Shown here in pieces: positions 36,126-44,979 of a stretch of DNA of 64,000 nt. The stretch's first letter is position 1. Every line of letters starts with the position of its first letter. Made by a program: the position numbers and the translations under genes. Under the pieces are notes generated by a model that searched no databases, was not told the DNA's origin, and saw only the letters and a list, made by a program, of their open reading frames with translations. This stretch comes from Alkaliphilus peptidifermentans DSM 18978 (GTDB lineage Bacteria; Bacillota; Clostridia; Peptostreptococcales; Natronincolaceae), in the NCBI RefSeq assembly GCF_900101495.1, contig NZ_FMUS01000023.1:22603-86602 (forward strand), read 5' to 3'.

Positions 36126-37196
36126 TTATTTTCTAAAATTATCTAATATTTCATTGTTTGGGTATAAAACAACTTTACCGCAGTTTCCTTGCTTCATCAG
36201 TTCAAATCCTTCTTTGAAGTCTTCCATGGGAAGTCTATGGGTAATTATTGGTTCTAAATTTAAATTGCCAGATTCAATTAATCCTTTCACCTGGAACCAT
36301 GTATCATACATTTTTCTTCCAACTATTCCTTGCATTGTAATTCCCTTAAAAACCACGTCATTGGCAAGGTCTATAGACACTTCTTTTGTTGGAATTCCCA
36401 GTAGAGACATTCTTCCTCCCAGCTTAATGTACTTTAATGCCTGTTGAATTGCAAGTGCATTTCCAGACATCTCTGCAACAACATCTACTCCCAATCCATT
36501 TGTTTCTTCTAAAATTCTTTTAACTGGATCTTCCTCTAAAGGATTAATTAGAATATCGGCTCCAAGCTTACCTGCCAAATCAAGTCTATATTCATTTACC
36601 TCAATAGCAATTACCTTTGCTGCACTTACTGCTTTGGCTACTGCAACAGCCATAATGCCTATAGGGCCACAACCAACTACTGCTATTGTTTTACCAATAA
36701 TTTCACCAGCCATAACTGTATGTACAGCATTTCCAAGAGGTTCTTGTACAGCAAGATATGCAGGATCTATACCCTTAGGATTTTTCCATGCATTGCTTTC
36801 AGGTATAGCCACATACTCAGCATATGTACCATTGGTATCTACACCTAAAATAGCTGTATCCTTACATATATGTGCATTTCCAGTTGTACAAAGATCGCAT
36901 ACACCACATACTATATGTGTTTCTGCAGAAATTATATCTCCAACCTTAATGGCTGTTACATCTTTTCCTATTTCTATTACTTCACCAGCAAATTCATGAC
37001 CCATAACATATGGAGGCTTTATACGTTTTTTAGACCATTCATCCCAGCTATAAATATGATAATCTGTACCGCATATAGATGTTGCCAGCACTTTTACCAA
37101 AACATCCTTTGGTCCTATTTGTGGAATTTTCATTTCCGATAATTCAGCACCTTCTCCTGCTTCTGCCTTAATAATTACTTTCATTTGTCCTTCCAT
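36126..37196 (-). CDS. tdh: L-threonine 3-dehydrogenase
   Basis: 356 residues, zinc-dependent medium-chain dehydrogenase. Catalytic zinc ligands are the Cys in SICGTDYHIY and the HE in GHEFAGEV. Structural zinc cysteines are in CGVCDLCTTGNAHIC. The NAD-binding fold has VVGCGPIGIMAVAVAKA. It oxidises threonine to 2-amino-3-ketobutyrate, which Kbl cleaves, so the two genes form the threonine-to-glycine pathway. The first ATG is backed by GGGAGG 8 bases upstream. The ~225 bp upstream hold AT-rich sequence without a clear gene. Confidence 0.95.
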   Translation of the reverse strand: MEGQMKVIIKAEAGEGAELSEMKIPQIGPKDVLVKVLATSICGTDYHIYSWDEWSKKRIKPPYVMGHEFAGEVIEIGKDVTAIKVGDIISAETHIVCGVCDLCTTGNAHICKDTAILGVDTNGTYAEYVAIPESNAWKNPKGIDPAYLAVQEPLGNAVHTVMAGEIIGKTIAVVGCGPIGIMAVAVAKAVSAAKVIAIEVNEYRLDLAGKLGADILINPLEEDPVKRILEETNGLGVDVVAEMSGNALAIQQALKYIKLGGRMSLLGIPTKEVSIDLANDVVFKGITMQGIVGRKMYDTWFQVKGLIESGNLNLEPIITHRLPMEDFKEGFELMKQGNCGKVVLYPNNEILDNFRK

Positions 37197-37385
37197 TATT
37201 AAAACCTCCCTAAGATTTATAGTTTATATCATTAACTTATTTCTTTGATTGTATTTCTGTGAAGTACATATTATAAGAATACTACATAAATTTTAAAAAT
37301 CCTTCTTCCTATAAAAAATTGTAAAATTGAATTTATTTCAATAGTTATAGAGATCATCTCCAATTAAATTGAATTCTTTTCACAA

Positions 37386-37416
37386 AAGAAAAAAGCCCTC
37401 ACACCAAGGACTTTTT
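37386..37416 (-). terminator. Terminator of the Lon-like protease gene
   Basis: AAGCCCT (37393-37399) and AGGACTT (37408-37414) form the stem with one G-T-type pair; on the minus strand a TTTTTT run follows. Confidence 0.75.
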
Positions 37417-37422
37417 CGTTAT

Positions 37423-39792
37423 TTATTTAACATTCATGTTTTTCTCATCAGTGGCTTTTCTGAAAAAATCTAGCTTTTTCTTGACTTTAGCTATAATTTT
37501 TTCATTTTCTTCCCCCATAATTATTTCCATACCTTCGTTTACATGTTTAATTCCATATATATGAAATTGATTTTCCCTTACTGCCTCAACTATTTCATCG
37601 GAAAGCATTAAATTTTCTATGTTTTGATAAGGTATAATAACTCCTTGTCTTCCTGTTAACCCTCTATTTTTACAAATATTATAGAATCCCTCTATCTTTT
37701 CAGTCACACCTCCCACTGGTTGAATATAACCTTTTTGATTTACGGAGCCAGTAACAGCAATATACTGTTTAATGGGAATCCCTCCAATACTGGATAACAA
37801 ACCATATAGTTCTGCACTAGAGGCACTATCACCATCTACACCTCCATAGGATTGCTCAAAGCATATTCTCGCCGATAAGGTTAATGGACCCTCTTGAGCA
37901 AATCTTTCTGAAAGATATCCTGATAAAATTAAAACCCCTTTATCGTAGATATCTCCACTTAAATTTACCTCTCTTTCAATATTTATAATTCCCTCCCTAC
38001 CAGGATTGGATGTTATTGTTATAACACTAGGCTTACCAAAATAATAGTCTCCTACATTTATTATCGACAACCCATTTATAACACCTACTTTTTCTCCCTT
38101 TACATCTATTAAAATTGTCTTTCTTTCAAAGGCTTCTTCCGTTTTTTCCTTATGCTTATTTATTCGATAGTATTTGTTTTTTATTGTTTCTTCCATATCT
38201 ATTTTACTGACGATTTTATGACCATTGACTGCTGCCCATGAATTGGCCTCAACAATTATTTCTAGAATTTTATTGAATTTTGCTGACATTTTTCTTTGAT
38301 CACTTACAAGTCTCGAACTATACTCTATCAATCTCCCGACGCTTTCTCTATCAAAGGGTCTTAGGTTTTTTGCCTTAGTATAGCTACGTATGAATTGTGC
38401 CATTTTTAATTCATTTTCTTTATTTCTCTCCATTTCATCATTAAAATCAACTAGTATTTTAAAATGTTTTTGAAAATCCTCATCATAATGTGTTAGCAGA
38501 TAATAAAGGTATTCGCTTCCTATAAGTATTACCTTAAGGTGTATTGGAATTGGTTCTAGCTTTATTGAGGTAACATCTATAATTCCCAATTGACTTGCTG
38601 CATTTTCAACTGTTATCTCCTTTGTTTGTATAATTCTTTTCAGAGTATCCCATGAATACGGATTAGATAAAAGTTTATGAGCCTCCAGTATTAAATACCC
38701 TCCATTTGCATGATGTATTGCACCAGGCTTTATTTGTAGAAAATTTGTTTTCATAATTCCATTTTCATTACTATATTCAACACTCCCAGTCAAACGGTTC
38801 AAAGTAGGATTAAACTCTATAATCATTGGAGCCCCTGCAGTTTTACTGTTATCTATGAAAAGATTAACTTTATATCTCTTCAAAAATCCGTCATTAATAA
38901 CTTTTTGTGAATCAGAAGTTATTTCTTCATCTTCATCTAAAACAAATTGATAAATATTTTCCACAAGATCTGCTTCTACTTTTTGAAGGTGATTAACAAC
39001 TTTATTACACTGACTATATTTTTCTATTAACAAGCTAACAATGGGCTTTACAACAAATAAACCCACTCTTGTTTCCAAGAGCAATAGTTTTTTCTTTGCT
39101 GTACGCTCCAGATTTTTTATTTTTAATAAAACCTCTAAAGCTACCTCTTCAACCTCCTGTTTGTTTTTTTCTAATTCACTTATAGCTGACTCATCTAATT
39201 GAGCTATCTCATCCTCCATCAATTCCTCTTCTCCTAATTGAGGTTTGAATATAAAGCCTGTGCTACTCCATTTTATTACATAATTTTTTTCCTTGGCATA
39301 ATTGGTCAAGTATGAAAGGTAACGATTTTTTTCTTCCTGGAATATTTTTGATATCTCATTTCTTTGTCTATCATAATCATCACTATTGAAGGCTTGTGAA
39401 ACTTGTATTACTAACTCTCCAAGCATTTCCTCCATATCTTTTTGAAAATCCCTTCCCATACCAGCTGGCATATTTAAGGCTAATGCCTTATCTGGTTGAT
39501 TAAAATTATAAACATAACACCAATCGTCAGGAACTGGCCTTTCTCTCGACACCTTCTCAATAATCGATTTAGCGTAGGTGGTTCTGCCGGTGCCTTTTGA
39601 ACCGCTCATATAAATATGATAGCTATTTTCTTCAATGGATAGCCCGAATTTCATGGCCTGTTCCCCTCTGGTTTGGCCCATTATTCCTTGTAGCTCTTCT
39701 AGCTCATCAGTGGTATTAAAATTAAATATTTCTATGTCGCATTTTCTTTTTAACTGCCCATGGGACAATTCAGGAAATTTTTTCAAAAGCAA
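37423..39792 (-). CDS. Lon-like ATP-dependent protease (S16, LonB/AAA_32 type)
   Basis: 789 residues. The N-terminal ATPase has Walker A SGSKGTGRTT (about 63-72), but the AAA module is interrupted by a ~150-residue helical insertion, as in the AAA_32 Lon-like subgroup. The C-terminal S16 protease domain has Ser656 in DGDSASSAE and Lys699 in GGVTEKIEG. The 43-residue spacing equals that of the Ser-Lys dyad in E. coli Lon. It should degrade misfolded or regulatory proteins in the cytoplasm. Not the canonical Lon, since the N-terminal LON substrate domain is absent. Confidence 0.92.
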   Translation of the reverse strand: MLLKKFPELSHGQLKRKCDIEIFNFNTTDELEELQGIMGQTRGEQAMKFGLSIEENSYHIYMSGSKGTGRTTYAKSIIEKVSRERPVPDDWCYVYNFNQPDKALALNMPAGMGRDFQKDMEEMLGELVIQVSQAFNSDDYDRQRNEISKIFQEEKNRYLSYLTNYAKEKNYVIKWSSTGFIFKPQLGEEELMEDEIAQLDESAISELEKNKQEVEEVALEVLLKIKNLERTAKKKLLLLETRVGLFVVKPIVSLLIEKYSQCNKVVNHLQKVEADLVENIYQFVLDEDEEITSDSQKVINDGFLKRYKVNLFIDNSKTAGAPMIIEFNPTLNRLTGSVEYSNENGIMKTNFLQIKPGAIHHANGGYLILEAHKLLSNPYSWDTLKRIIQTKEITVENAASQLGIIDVTSIKLEPIPIHLKVILIGSEYLYYLLTHYDEDFQKHFKILVDFNDEMERNKENELKMAQFIRSYTKAKNLRPFDRESVGRLIEYSSRLVSDQRKMSAKFNKILEIIVEANSWAAVNGHKIVSKIDMEETIKNKYYRINKHKEKTEEAFERKTILIDVKGEKVGVINGLSIINVGDYYFGKPSVITITSNPGREGIINIEREVNLSGDIYDKGVLILSGYLSERFAQEGPLTLSARICFEQSYGGVDGDSASSAELYGLLSSIGGIPIKQYIAVTGSVNQKGYIQPVGGVTEKIEGFYNICKNRGLTGRQGVIIPYQNIENLMLSDEIVEAVRENQFHIYGIKHVNEGMEIIMGEENEKIIAKVKKKLDFFRKATDEKNMNVK

Positions 39793-39869
39793 ATCCCTCC
39801 TGACTTAAATGATAATAAATAAATCTATTATCATCCTATTCAAAAGGGACAGTTTATTACACTATGAAT

Positions 39870-40970
39870 TTATAATAAAAAGTAATCCTCAATAGTTTTT
39901 TTATTATTTTCATCGGTTTCGATGGTATACAAGTCTTTTGCCAATTCTATGCCTATACTCCTATCAAGATGAATAATTCCCCATAGGGCGTATCTTCTAA
40001 TTTCTGGTCTGTTATCTTTTAGAAGCTTTATTAAGTGTGGAACAATATTTCTATCCCCATAATTCACAAGGGCAATTATAGCATTTCTCTGTAGTACCCT
40101 TTTCCCCCTCCATCCAGAAGCATTTGTCTCAAATAATTCTTTATATTCTTTATTTGATATATTTAACAATTTTATTAGATCAATTTTATTGGGCAGAATA
40201 GAGGGTATAAAATCCTCCCCTGTCATTTCTTTAGCATTTTTATTATGAGGACAGACAGTCTGACATATATCGCAGCCATAAAGACGCCTTCCAAGAATCT
40301 TTCTTTTCTCAATAGGTATGTCACTTTTTTGCTGCAGAATGTTAGAAAGACATTTTTTTGCATTAATTATATAGGGTTCTTCAATTGCGCCTCCAGGGCA
40401 TTGCTCTATACAGATGTTACAGCCAGCACATTTTGTATCCAGAGGTTTATCTGATTCTAATTCAATATTTGTTATCAAATACCCTATAAAAAACCACGAG
40501 CCATAGACATCATTTATTAATGTAGCATTATGACCATACCAGCCTAGCCCTGCCCTATAGGCCAAATGACGATCTACTAAAGGCCCAGTATCGACATATC
40601 CTTTGTATTGAAAGTCCCTTACTCGACTGTTAATGAAGTTAGAAATTTCATCTAATTTTCCAGCCAATACTAAATGATAATCCCTTCCCCATGCTGTCCT
40701 TGCTAAGTCTCCATAATATTTAGTCTCCTCATACTGAGAATTATAATAGTAGGATTGTCCTATTACAATTATGGATTTTGCATTAGCCATGGTCCTCCGT
40801 GGGTCTATTCTTTTCTCTAAATCTTGTTCTTCAAAGCCCGATAGTAAATTTCTCTTTTTTCTATCTTCTAGAGTTGCTCTTATCTCTTCAAAGGGTTCTG
40901 CAGATGTAAAACCAATTAAGTCCACTCCAATTGTTTTACTAAATGTTATAATATCTTGTTTTAGATTCAT
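39870..40970 (-). CDS. queG: Epoxyqueuosine reductase
   Basis: 366 residues, normal for QueG. The N-terminal cobalamin-binding domain shows GVDLIGFTSAEPFEEI, then DTGPLVDRHLAYRAGLGWYGHN. Two ferredoxin-type motifs follow, CAGCNICIEQCPGGAI and CDICQTVCP. The C-terminus has a HEAT-like repeat (LLKDNRPEIRRYALWGIIHL). It reduces epoxyqueuosine to queuosine at tRNA position 34 using cobalamin and two [4Fe-4S] clusters, so it is a consumer of the B12 made by the operon at 12-22 kb. Starts 18 bp after a signal peptidase gene. Confidence 0.95.
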   Translation of the reverse strand: MNLKQDIITFSKTIGVDLIGFTSAEPFEEIRATLEDRKKRNLLSGFEEQDLEKRIDPRRTMANAKSIIVIGQSYYYNSQYEETKYYGDLARTAWGRDYHLVLAGKLDEISNFINSRVRDFQYKGYVDTGPLVDRHLAYRAGLGWYGHNATLINDVYGSWFFIGYLITNIELESDKPLDTKCAGCNICIEQCPGGAIEEPYIINAKKCLSNILQQKSDIPIEKRKILGRRLYGCDICQTVCPHNKNAKEMTGEDFIPSILPNKIDLIKLLNISNKEYKELFETNASGWRGKRVLQRNAIIALVNYGDRNIVPHLIKLLKDNRPEIRRYALWGIIHLDRSIGIELAKDLYTIETDENNKKTIEDYFLL

Positions 40971-40988
40971 TAAGTATCCCTCCGTCTC

Positions 40989-41522
40989 TTAGGGATTTAA
41001 AAACACACGTACCTCTCTAATGGGCCAAATTTTTATGGCTGCCTTACCTATTATCTGATTTTTATGTATATATCCAAAGCTTCTGCTATCATTGCTATCA
41101 TTTCGATTATCACCAAGAACAAAAACTGCATCCTTAGGTATCACTCCATTAATAAATTGATACGATCTCTCTAAATATTCATCTTCATAAATATAATCTT
41201 CTGCTACTTCTTCATTATTAATAAATAAACAACCATCTGAGATAGTAAATGAATCGGTTCCCTTTGCAACCACTCGTTTTATAAATATTTCATCAGTAGT
41301 CCCTGGTGGGTTGAAAACAACTATATCTCCTTCCTTTATTGAGTTCCTAAAGAAAGGGTATTTCACTACAAGCAACCTATCCTTATTACTAATGGTAGGC
41401 TCCATCGATTGACCTTGTACCACTGCAAAACTAAAAAAGAAGGTTTCAACCACCAATGCAATAATAAATGCTATAGCAATAATTTCTATCCATTCTAATA
41501 TAATGCTTTTTATTTTTTTCAT
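40989..41522 (-). CDS. lepB: Signal peptidase I (first copy)
   Basis: 177 residues from the ATG at 41522, which follows TAGGAGA; the open frame extends 80 residues upstream but that part lacks a site and crosses a terminator. One N-terminal membrane helix leads into the catalytic domain, with Ser in VQGQSMEPTI, Lys in IKRVVA and the box E segment VLGDNRNDSNDSRSFG. It cleaves signal peptides on the outer membrane face. Co-oriented with queG 18 bp downstream. A second lepB-like gene is at 47.9 kb. Confidence 0.95.
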   Translation of the reverse strand: MKKIKSIILEWIEIIAIAFIIALVVETFFFSFAVVQGQSMEPTISNKDRLLVVKYPFFRNSIKEGDIVVFNPPGTTDEIFIKRVVAKGTDSFTISDGCLFINNEEVAEDYIYEDEYLERSYQFINGVIPKDAVFVLGDNRNDSNDSRSFGYIHKNQIIGKAAIKIWPIREVRVFLNP

Positions 41523-41657
41523 TATAACACATCTCCTATAGCTCTGTAGCCTTTTATTGTTAAGAGCTTCTCTGTTGTTGGATAACTCTATTAAATATAC
41601 TGGCCCCTTTGCTATAGTATGATTATTTTTATGCTCTTTTAATCTCCAAAATAAGAC

Positions 41658-41693
41658 ACAAAAAAAACAACGATTATTTTTTATCGTTGTTTT
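41658..41693 (-). terminator. Terminator of the DUF456-EamA unit
   Basis: AAAACAACGAT (41664-41674) pairs with ATCGTTGTTTT (41683-41693); the minus strand continues with a T-run, and the plus side is also T-rich. Confidence 0.88.
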
Positions 41694-41745
41694 GATATTT
41701 TTAAAAACATACTCAAAGTGACTGTCACAAACAAGAGATTTTTGT

Positions 41746-42672
41746 TTAACTTTCCAATTCAAGTCCTTCCTTCACTATTTTCTTTTTGCTTTTATCCTCC
41801 CTCAAGGATGTACTTATAAAAATATACAAGCCAAATAGAATAATAATTCCACCAATAATTTGCATTGAGCTTGGATACTCTCGAAGAAGAAGAATTGCCC
41901 ACAAAGTTGCTCCCACAGGTTCTCCCAGCATAAAGGTTGATATTTTACTGGCTTCAACGTATTTTAATCCCCAATTTAAAACAGTGTGTCCTCCGATGGT
42001 ACATATAATAGCCATTAATGCAAATAGCATATAATCTTTCTCAGGATAGCCTATCAAAGGTACCTTTAATGTTAAGTTAATAATCAATATAACCAGACCA
42101 CAGCTTCCATATACAAGAAAACCATAGGTTAAATTTGAAATCTTTTTTCTCATGCTTCTTCCAATGGTAATATATAAAGCTCCAAATAGCCCTCCCATTA
42201 AGGCGAGAGTATCTCCATAGATGCTGCCTTCACCTAAGTGAAAATTTGAAATTCCTATTACTGCACTGCCAAAGATAGCAATGGTCATCCCAATAGCACC
42301 TTTTTTACTCAAACCTTCTTTAAAAATTAAGTATGCAATTAATGAGGTGAAAATAGGCTGCATACTTACTAGAACTGTAGATGACGCTACAGTTGTATAA
42401 GATAGTGATGTAATCCAGGAGATGAAATGTAGTGCTAAAAAAATCCCGCTAATACAGCATAGTATGTAATCCTTTATCTCTGTCTTAGCAAGTTCATTCC
42501 TGCTTTTTACAAGAGCAACTGGTATAAATAAAAAAAATGTAATTATCATCCGATACATTGCAATAATGCTTGCAGGTGCAGTGGCATTTCTAATTAGTAT
42601 AGCTGAAAAAGAGATTCCTATAACCCCTAATAATAAAATAGAATATACTCTTTTTGTATTAATATTACTCAT
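41746..42672 (-). CDS. EamA/DMT-family transporter
   Basis: 308 residues with ten predicted membrane helices in two EamA repeats. The first repeat has RNATAPASIIAMYRMIITF and the second TLALMGGLFGALYITIGRSMRK with a late LNWGLKYVEASKISTFMLGEPVGATLWAILLL block, both typical of the drug/metabolite transporter superfamily. Substrate unknown; exporters of amino acids or metabolites are common in the family. Its start overlaps the stop of the DUF456 gene by 4 bp, so the two are coupled. Confidence 0.9.
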   Translation of the reverse strand: MSNINTKRVYSILLLGVIGISFSAILIRNATAPASIIAMYRMIITFFLFIPVALVKSRNELAKTEIKDYILCCISGIFLALHFISWITSLSYTTVASSTVLVSMQPIFTSLIAYLIFKEGLSKKGAIGMTIAIFGSAVIGISNFHLGEGSIYGDTLALMGGLFGALYITIGRSMRKKISNLTYGFLVYGSCGLVILIINLTLKVPLIGYPEKDYMLFALMAIICTIGGHTVLNWGLKYVEASKISTFMLGEPVGATLWAILLLREYPSSMQIIGGIIILFGLYIFISTSLREDKSKKKIVKEGLELES

Positions 42673-43163
42673 ATGACCCCACCCTTTACAATGAGATAAA
42701 CAAAGAATCCCAGCATTATCCCTACCACAGTAATATTGATAAGTACACTAATGAAGTAGCCAATAATAGCAGCACTCCCACTAAGTGCCGCCTTTGAAAA
42801 ATATTTACCTGATAATAGCTCTCCTAATATAGCACCAAAAAATTGCCCTAAAAGCAAACCCAAAATATTAAATATAATAAGACCAACAATTCCACCAATC
42901 ATCATTCCGATGAAACCCAATCGGCTTATTCCAAACTTCTTTGCCGTAATGAAGGAGGCTAGATAATCTGCTAATATACCAATTAATGTTAATAGTGCAA
43001 AAAATATAATTACCTTCATGGAAATTATAGCAAAACCAGTAGCCCAACTGTATATGACAACACCTAACAATACTAATACTGGACCTGGTAACATTGCAGT
43101 GAAAATTCCAACTGTCCCAAATAATATTAAAACAATACTTATTAAAATATATACATTTTGCAT
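42669..43163 (-). CDS. DUF456 membrane protein
   Basis: 164 residues, almost entirely hydrophobic, with about four or five membrane segments and glycine-rich turns (LPGPVLVLLGVVIYSWATGF; GFIGMMIGGIVGLIIFN). PGP near the N-terminus and the ILADYLASFITAKKFG stretch fit the DUF456 family. Function unknown. Coupled to the EamA transporter by an ATGA overlap, which suggests it supports that transporter. Confidence 0.8.
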   Translation of the reverse strand: MQNVYILISIVLILFGTVGIFTAMLPGPVLVLLGVVIYSWATGFAIISMKVIIFFALLTLIGILADYLASFITAKKFGISRLGFIGMMIGGIVGLIIFNILGLLLGQFFGAILGELLSGKYFSKAALSGSAAIIGYFISVLINITVVGIMLGFFVYLIVKGGVI

Positions 43164-43315
43164 ACTATCACCCTTATGGGATTTTAATTTAGTAAAATGG
43201 TATTCTTATATTTTTCTAAATAGAACATGGAGTTTATCCCTCTATTGCATAGGACTTATTATCGATTCCTTTACAATAATAAAAGCATTTCATGCATTAA
43301 AAAAATGAGCGTGGA
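43164..43315. repeat. Spacer with dispersed-repeat modules
   Basis: Between DUF456 and the winged-helix gene. Positions 43238-43264 match 13424-13450 at 23 of 27 bases, and 43281-43300 match 13300-13319 at 18 of 20 bases. The two modules occur in the opposite order relative to the copy in the cobamide operon. No ORF is supported here. Confidence 0.55.
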
Positions 43316-43327
43316 TTATCCACGCTT
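43300..43327 (-). terminator. Terminator overlapping the stop codon of the winged-helix regulator
   Basis: A 19-bp perfect-arm palindrome AGCGTGGATTATCCACGCT spans 43308-43326, flanked by A and T runs. The stop codon (43316-43318) lies in its centre. Confidence 0.85.
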
Positions 43328-43891
43328 TTTCATCACTCTTGGTGTTGCAAGAAGTGCAAAATTATAGGGTTGAAGATTTTTATCTCCCTTTTCACCCTTT
43401 TTATCCTTTATAAGCTCAGCTACATAATCGTCTACTTTTCCTATTATTTCCTTCATTTCATCTGGTGTCATATATATCTCATTATGATGTACAATAAATT
43501 TCTTGTATTCCATTGGATTTTCTGCTGCTTTATAAAAATCGTCACTAATTTTTTCGAAAATTGAAAGTATCGCTTGATTTAAAGATTGTACAACATCATC
43601 ATCCATTTGTTGCATAAAGTTCTTATCAATCACTAGCATTTTTGCAGCTGGAAGATAATATTTTTCAATAATCCCTGATTTTACTTTTTCATCTACAAGT
43701 TCCAGTATACCAACCTTCAGCAGACTCTTAATGTGGTAATTAACCTTAGCATGAGGCTCTCCTAGTTTATCGGCAATTTGTTTTGCAGATTGTGGTTGAT
43801 CACCTTCAAAGCATTCAAACACATCAACTCTATAGGGATGAGAAATTGCTTTGATTTGTTCTAACTCTCTTAAGACAAGTATATCCTTCAT
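43316..43891 (-). CDS. ArsR-like winged-helix transcriptional regulator
   Basis: 191 residues. The N-terminal ~85 residues form a winged helix: IKAISHPYRVDVFECFEGDQPQSAKQIADKLGEPHAKVNYHIKSLLKVGILELV, with the family's dimer/DNA helix order. The remaining ~100 residues are helical and Lys/Glu-rich, perhaps a ligand or dimer domain. No metal-binding cysteines. Transcribed from a consensus promoter whose downstream region carries TGTAACA/TGTAATA-type repeats that might be its own operator. Target genes are unknown. Confidence 0.82.
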   Translation of the reverse strand: MKDILVLRELEQIKAISHPYRVDVFECFEGDQPQSAKQIADKLGEPHAKVNYHIKSLLKVGILELVDEKVKSGIIEKYYLPAAKMLVIDKNFMQQMDDDVVQSLNQAILSIFEKISDDFYKAAENPMEYKKFIVHHNEIYMTPDEMKEIIGKVDDYVAELIKDKKGEKGDKNLQPYNFALLATPRVMKKRG

Positions 43892-43944
43892 GTTTGTTTT
43901 CCCCTTTTTATTTTAATATTACACTTTTGTTACATCTATATCTA

Positions 43945-43973
43945 ATTATATTGGTTTTTGATTTTCTTGTCAA
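43945..43973 (-). promoter_or_regulatory. Consensus promoter of the winged-helix regulator
   Basis: On the minus strand TTGACA (43968-43973) and TATAAT (43945-43950) with exact 17-bp spacing, about 55 bp before the start. Confidence 0.88.
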
Positions 43974-43999
43974 AAATTATATTAAAAAAATGTAATACT

Positions 44000-44926
44000 T
44001 TAAAAAATGGATAAATCATATTCATTGGATAAGTCCTCTAAGATTTTGATTCCAGCGATACTATTTCCTTTACTATCCAATGCAGGCCCTACAACTCCAA
44101 TTCCCATCCTATTTGGAACCACTGACATAATTCCTCCACCAACACCACTTTTAGATGGTATCCCGACATTGATTGCAAATTCGCCAGAAGCATTATACAT
44201 TCCACAGGTAAACATAAAGGTTTTTGCAATCTTAATATACTCATCTGATATTAATTTTTCATTTGTTTTTGGTAATACCCCTTTATTGGCTATAAATGCA
44301 GCAATATTTGCAATATCTCGACAGGTTACTTCAATAGAGCATTGTTTGAAATATATGTCTAAGTGCTCTTCAACATCACCCTGTAACACCCCGACATCTT
44401 TCATATAATAAGCCATTGCACGATTTTTATCACCAGTTCTTTTTTCAGATAAATATACCTTTTGATTTATATCTAATTTAGGATTATTAGTAATTTTCCT
44501 GAAAAAACCTAATATTTTATCAAAGCGCTCTTCGTAATTACCAAAAATCATCGAGGTAACAGCTATTGCCCCTGCATTAATCATTGGATTAAAAGGCTTT
44601 GACGGTTGGATAAGCTCTAGCTTCATCATAGAATTAAATGCGTCTCCAGTAGGTTCCATTCCTACCTTTTCAAATATTTCCACCCCTCTATCCTGAAGAG
44701 CAATAAGTAGGGTTACAACTTTGGAAATACTTTGTATTGTGAATGGATACATATAATCACCTGCACCCCACTCTGTTCCATCTAGACTTGAAATATATAT
44801 ACCTAAGGCATCTTTATTGGCATTTCTTAACTCAGGAATATATGTAGGTAAATTACCCCCTTCAATGTATTTCTTGTTTTTATCTAATATTTCCTTTACT
44901 CTTTTTTCCACATTCTCACCATCCAT
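44000..44926 (-). CDS. glsA: Glutaminase
   Basis: 308 residues, the usual bacterial glutaminase length, beta-lactamase-like fold. The nucleophile motif SISK is at 66-69, preceded by YPFTIQ. KPFNPMINAGAIAV, the Glu/Asn/Tyr-bearing middle segments, and GIPSKSGVGGGIMSVVPNRMGI are all diagnostic. It hydrolyses glutamine to glutamate and ammonia. The ATG at 44926 has a weak site; a GTG 15 bases downstream follows GGTGAG and is a possible alternative start. Confidence 0.95.
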   Translation of the reverse strand: MDGENVEKRVKEILDKNKKYIEGGNLPTYIPELRNANKDALGIYISSLDGTEWGAGDYMYPFTIQSISKVVTLLIALQDRGVEIFEKVGMEPTGDAFNSMMKLELIQPSKPFNPMINAGAIAVTSMIFGNYEERFDKILGFFRKITNNPKLDINQKVYLSEKRTGDKNRAMAYYMKDVGVLQGDVEEHLDIYFKQCSIEVTCRDIANIAAFIANKGVLPKTNEKLISDEYIKIAKTFMFTCGMYNASGEFAINVGIPSKSGVGGGIMSVVPNRMGIGVVGPALDSKGNSIAGIKILEDLSNEYDLSIF

Positions 44927-44946
44927 ATTTTTATTTACAGGATAAC

Positions 44947-44974
44947 GATATAGAATAATAAGATAAAAGTCAAA
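44947..44974 (-). promoter_or_regulatory. Candidate promoter of glsA
   Basis: TTGACT (44969-44974) and TATATC (44947-44952) on the minus strand, 16-bp spacing. It lies only ~20 bp from the first ATG, implying a very short leader and favouring the later GTG start. Confidence 0.45.
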
Positions 44975-44979
44975 TATTT

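Noticed and set aside
41523..41762. 80-residue N-terminal extension of the first signal peptidase
   Set aside because: The extension crosses a terminator hairpin and has no site; the ATG at 41522 has AGGAGA and starts the normal family sequence.
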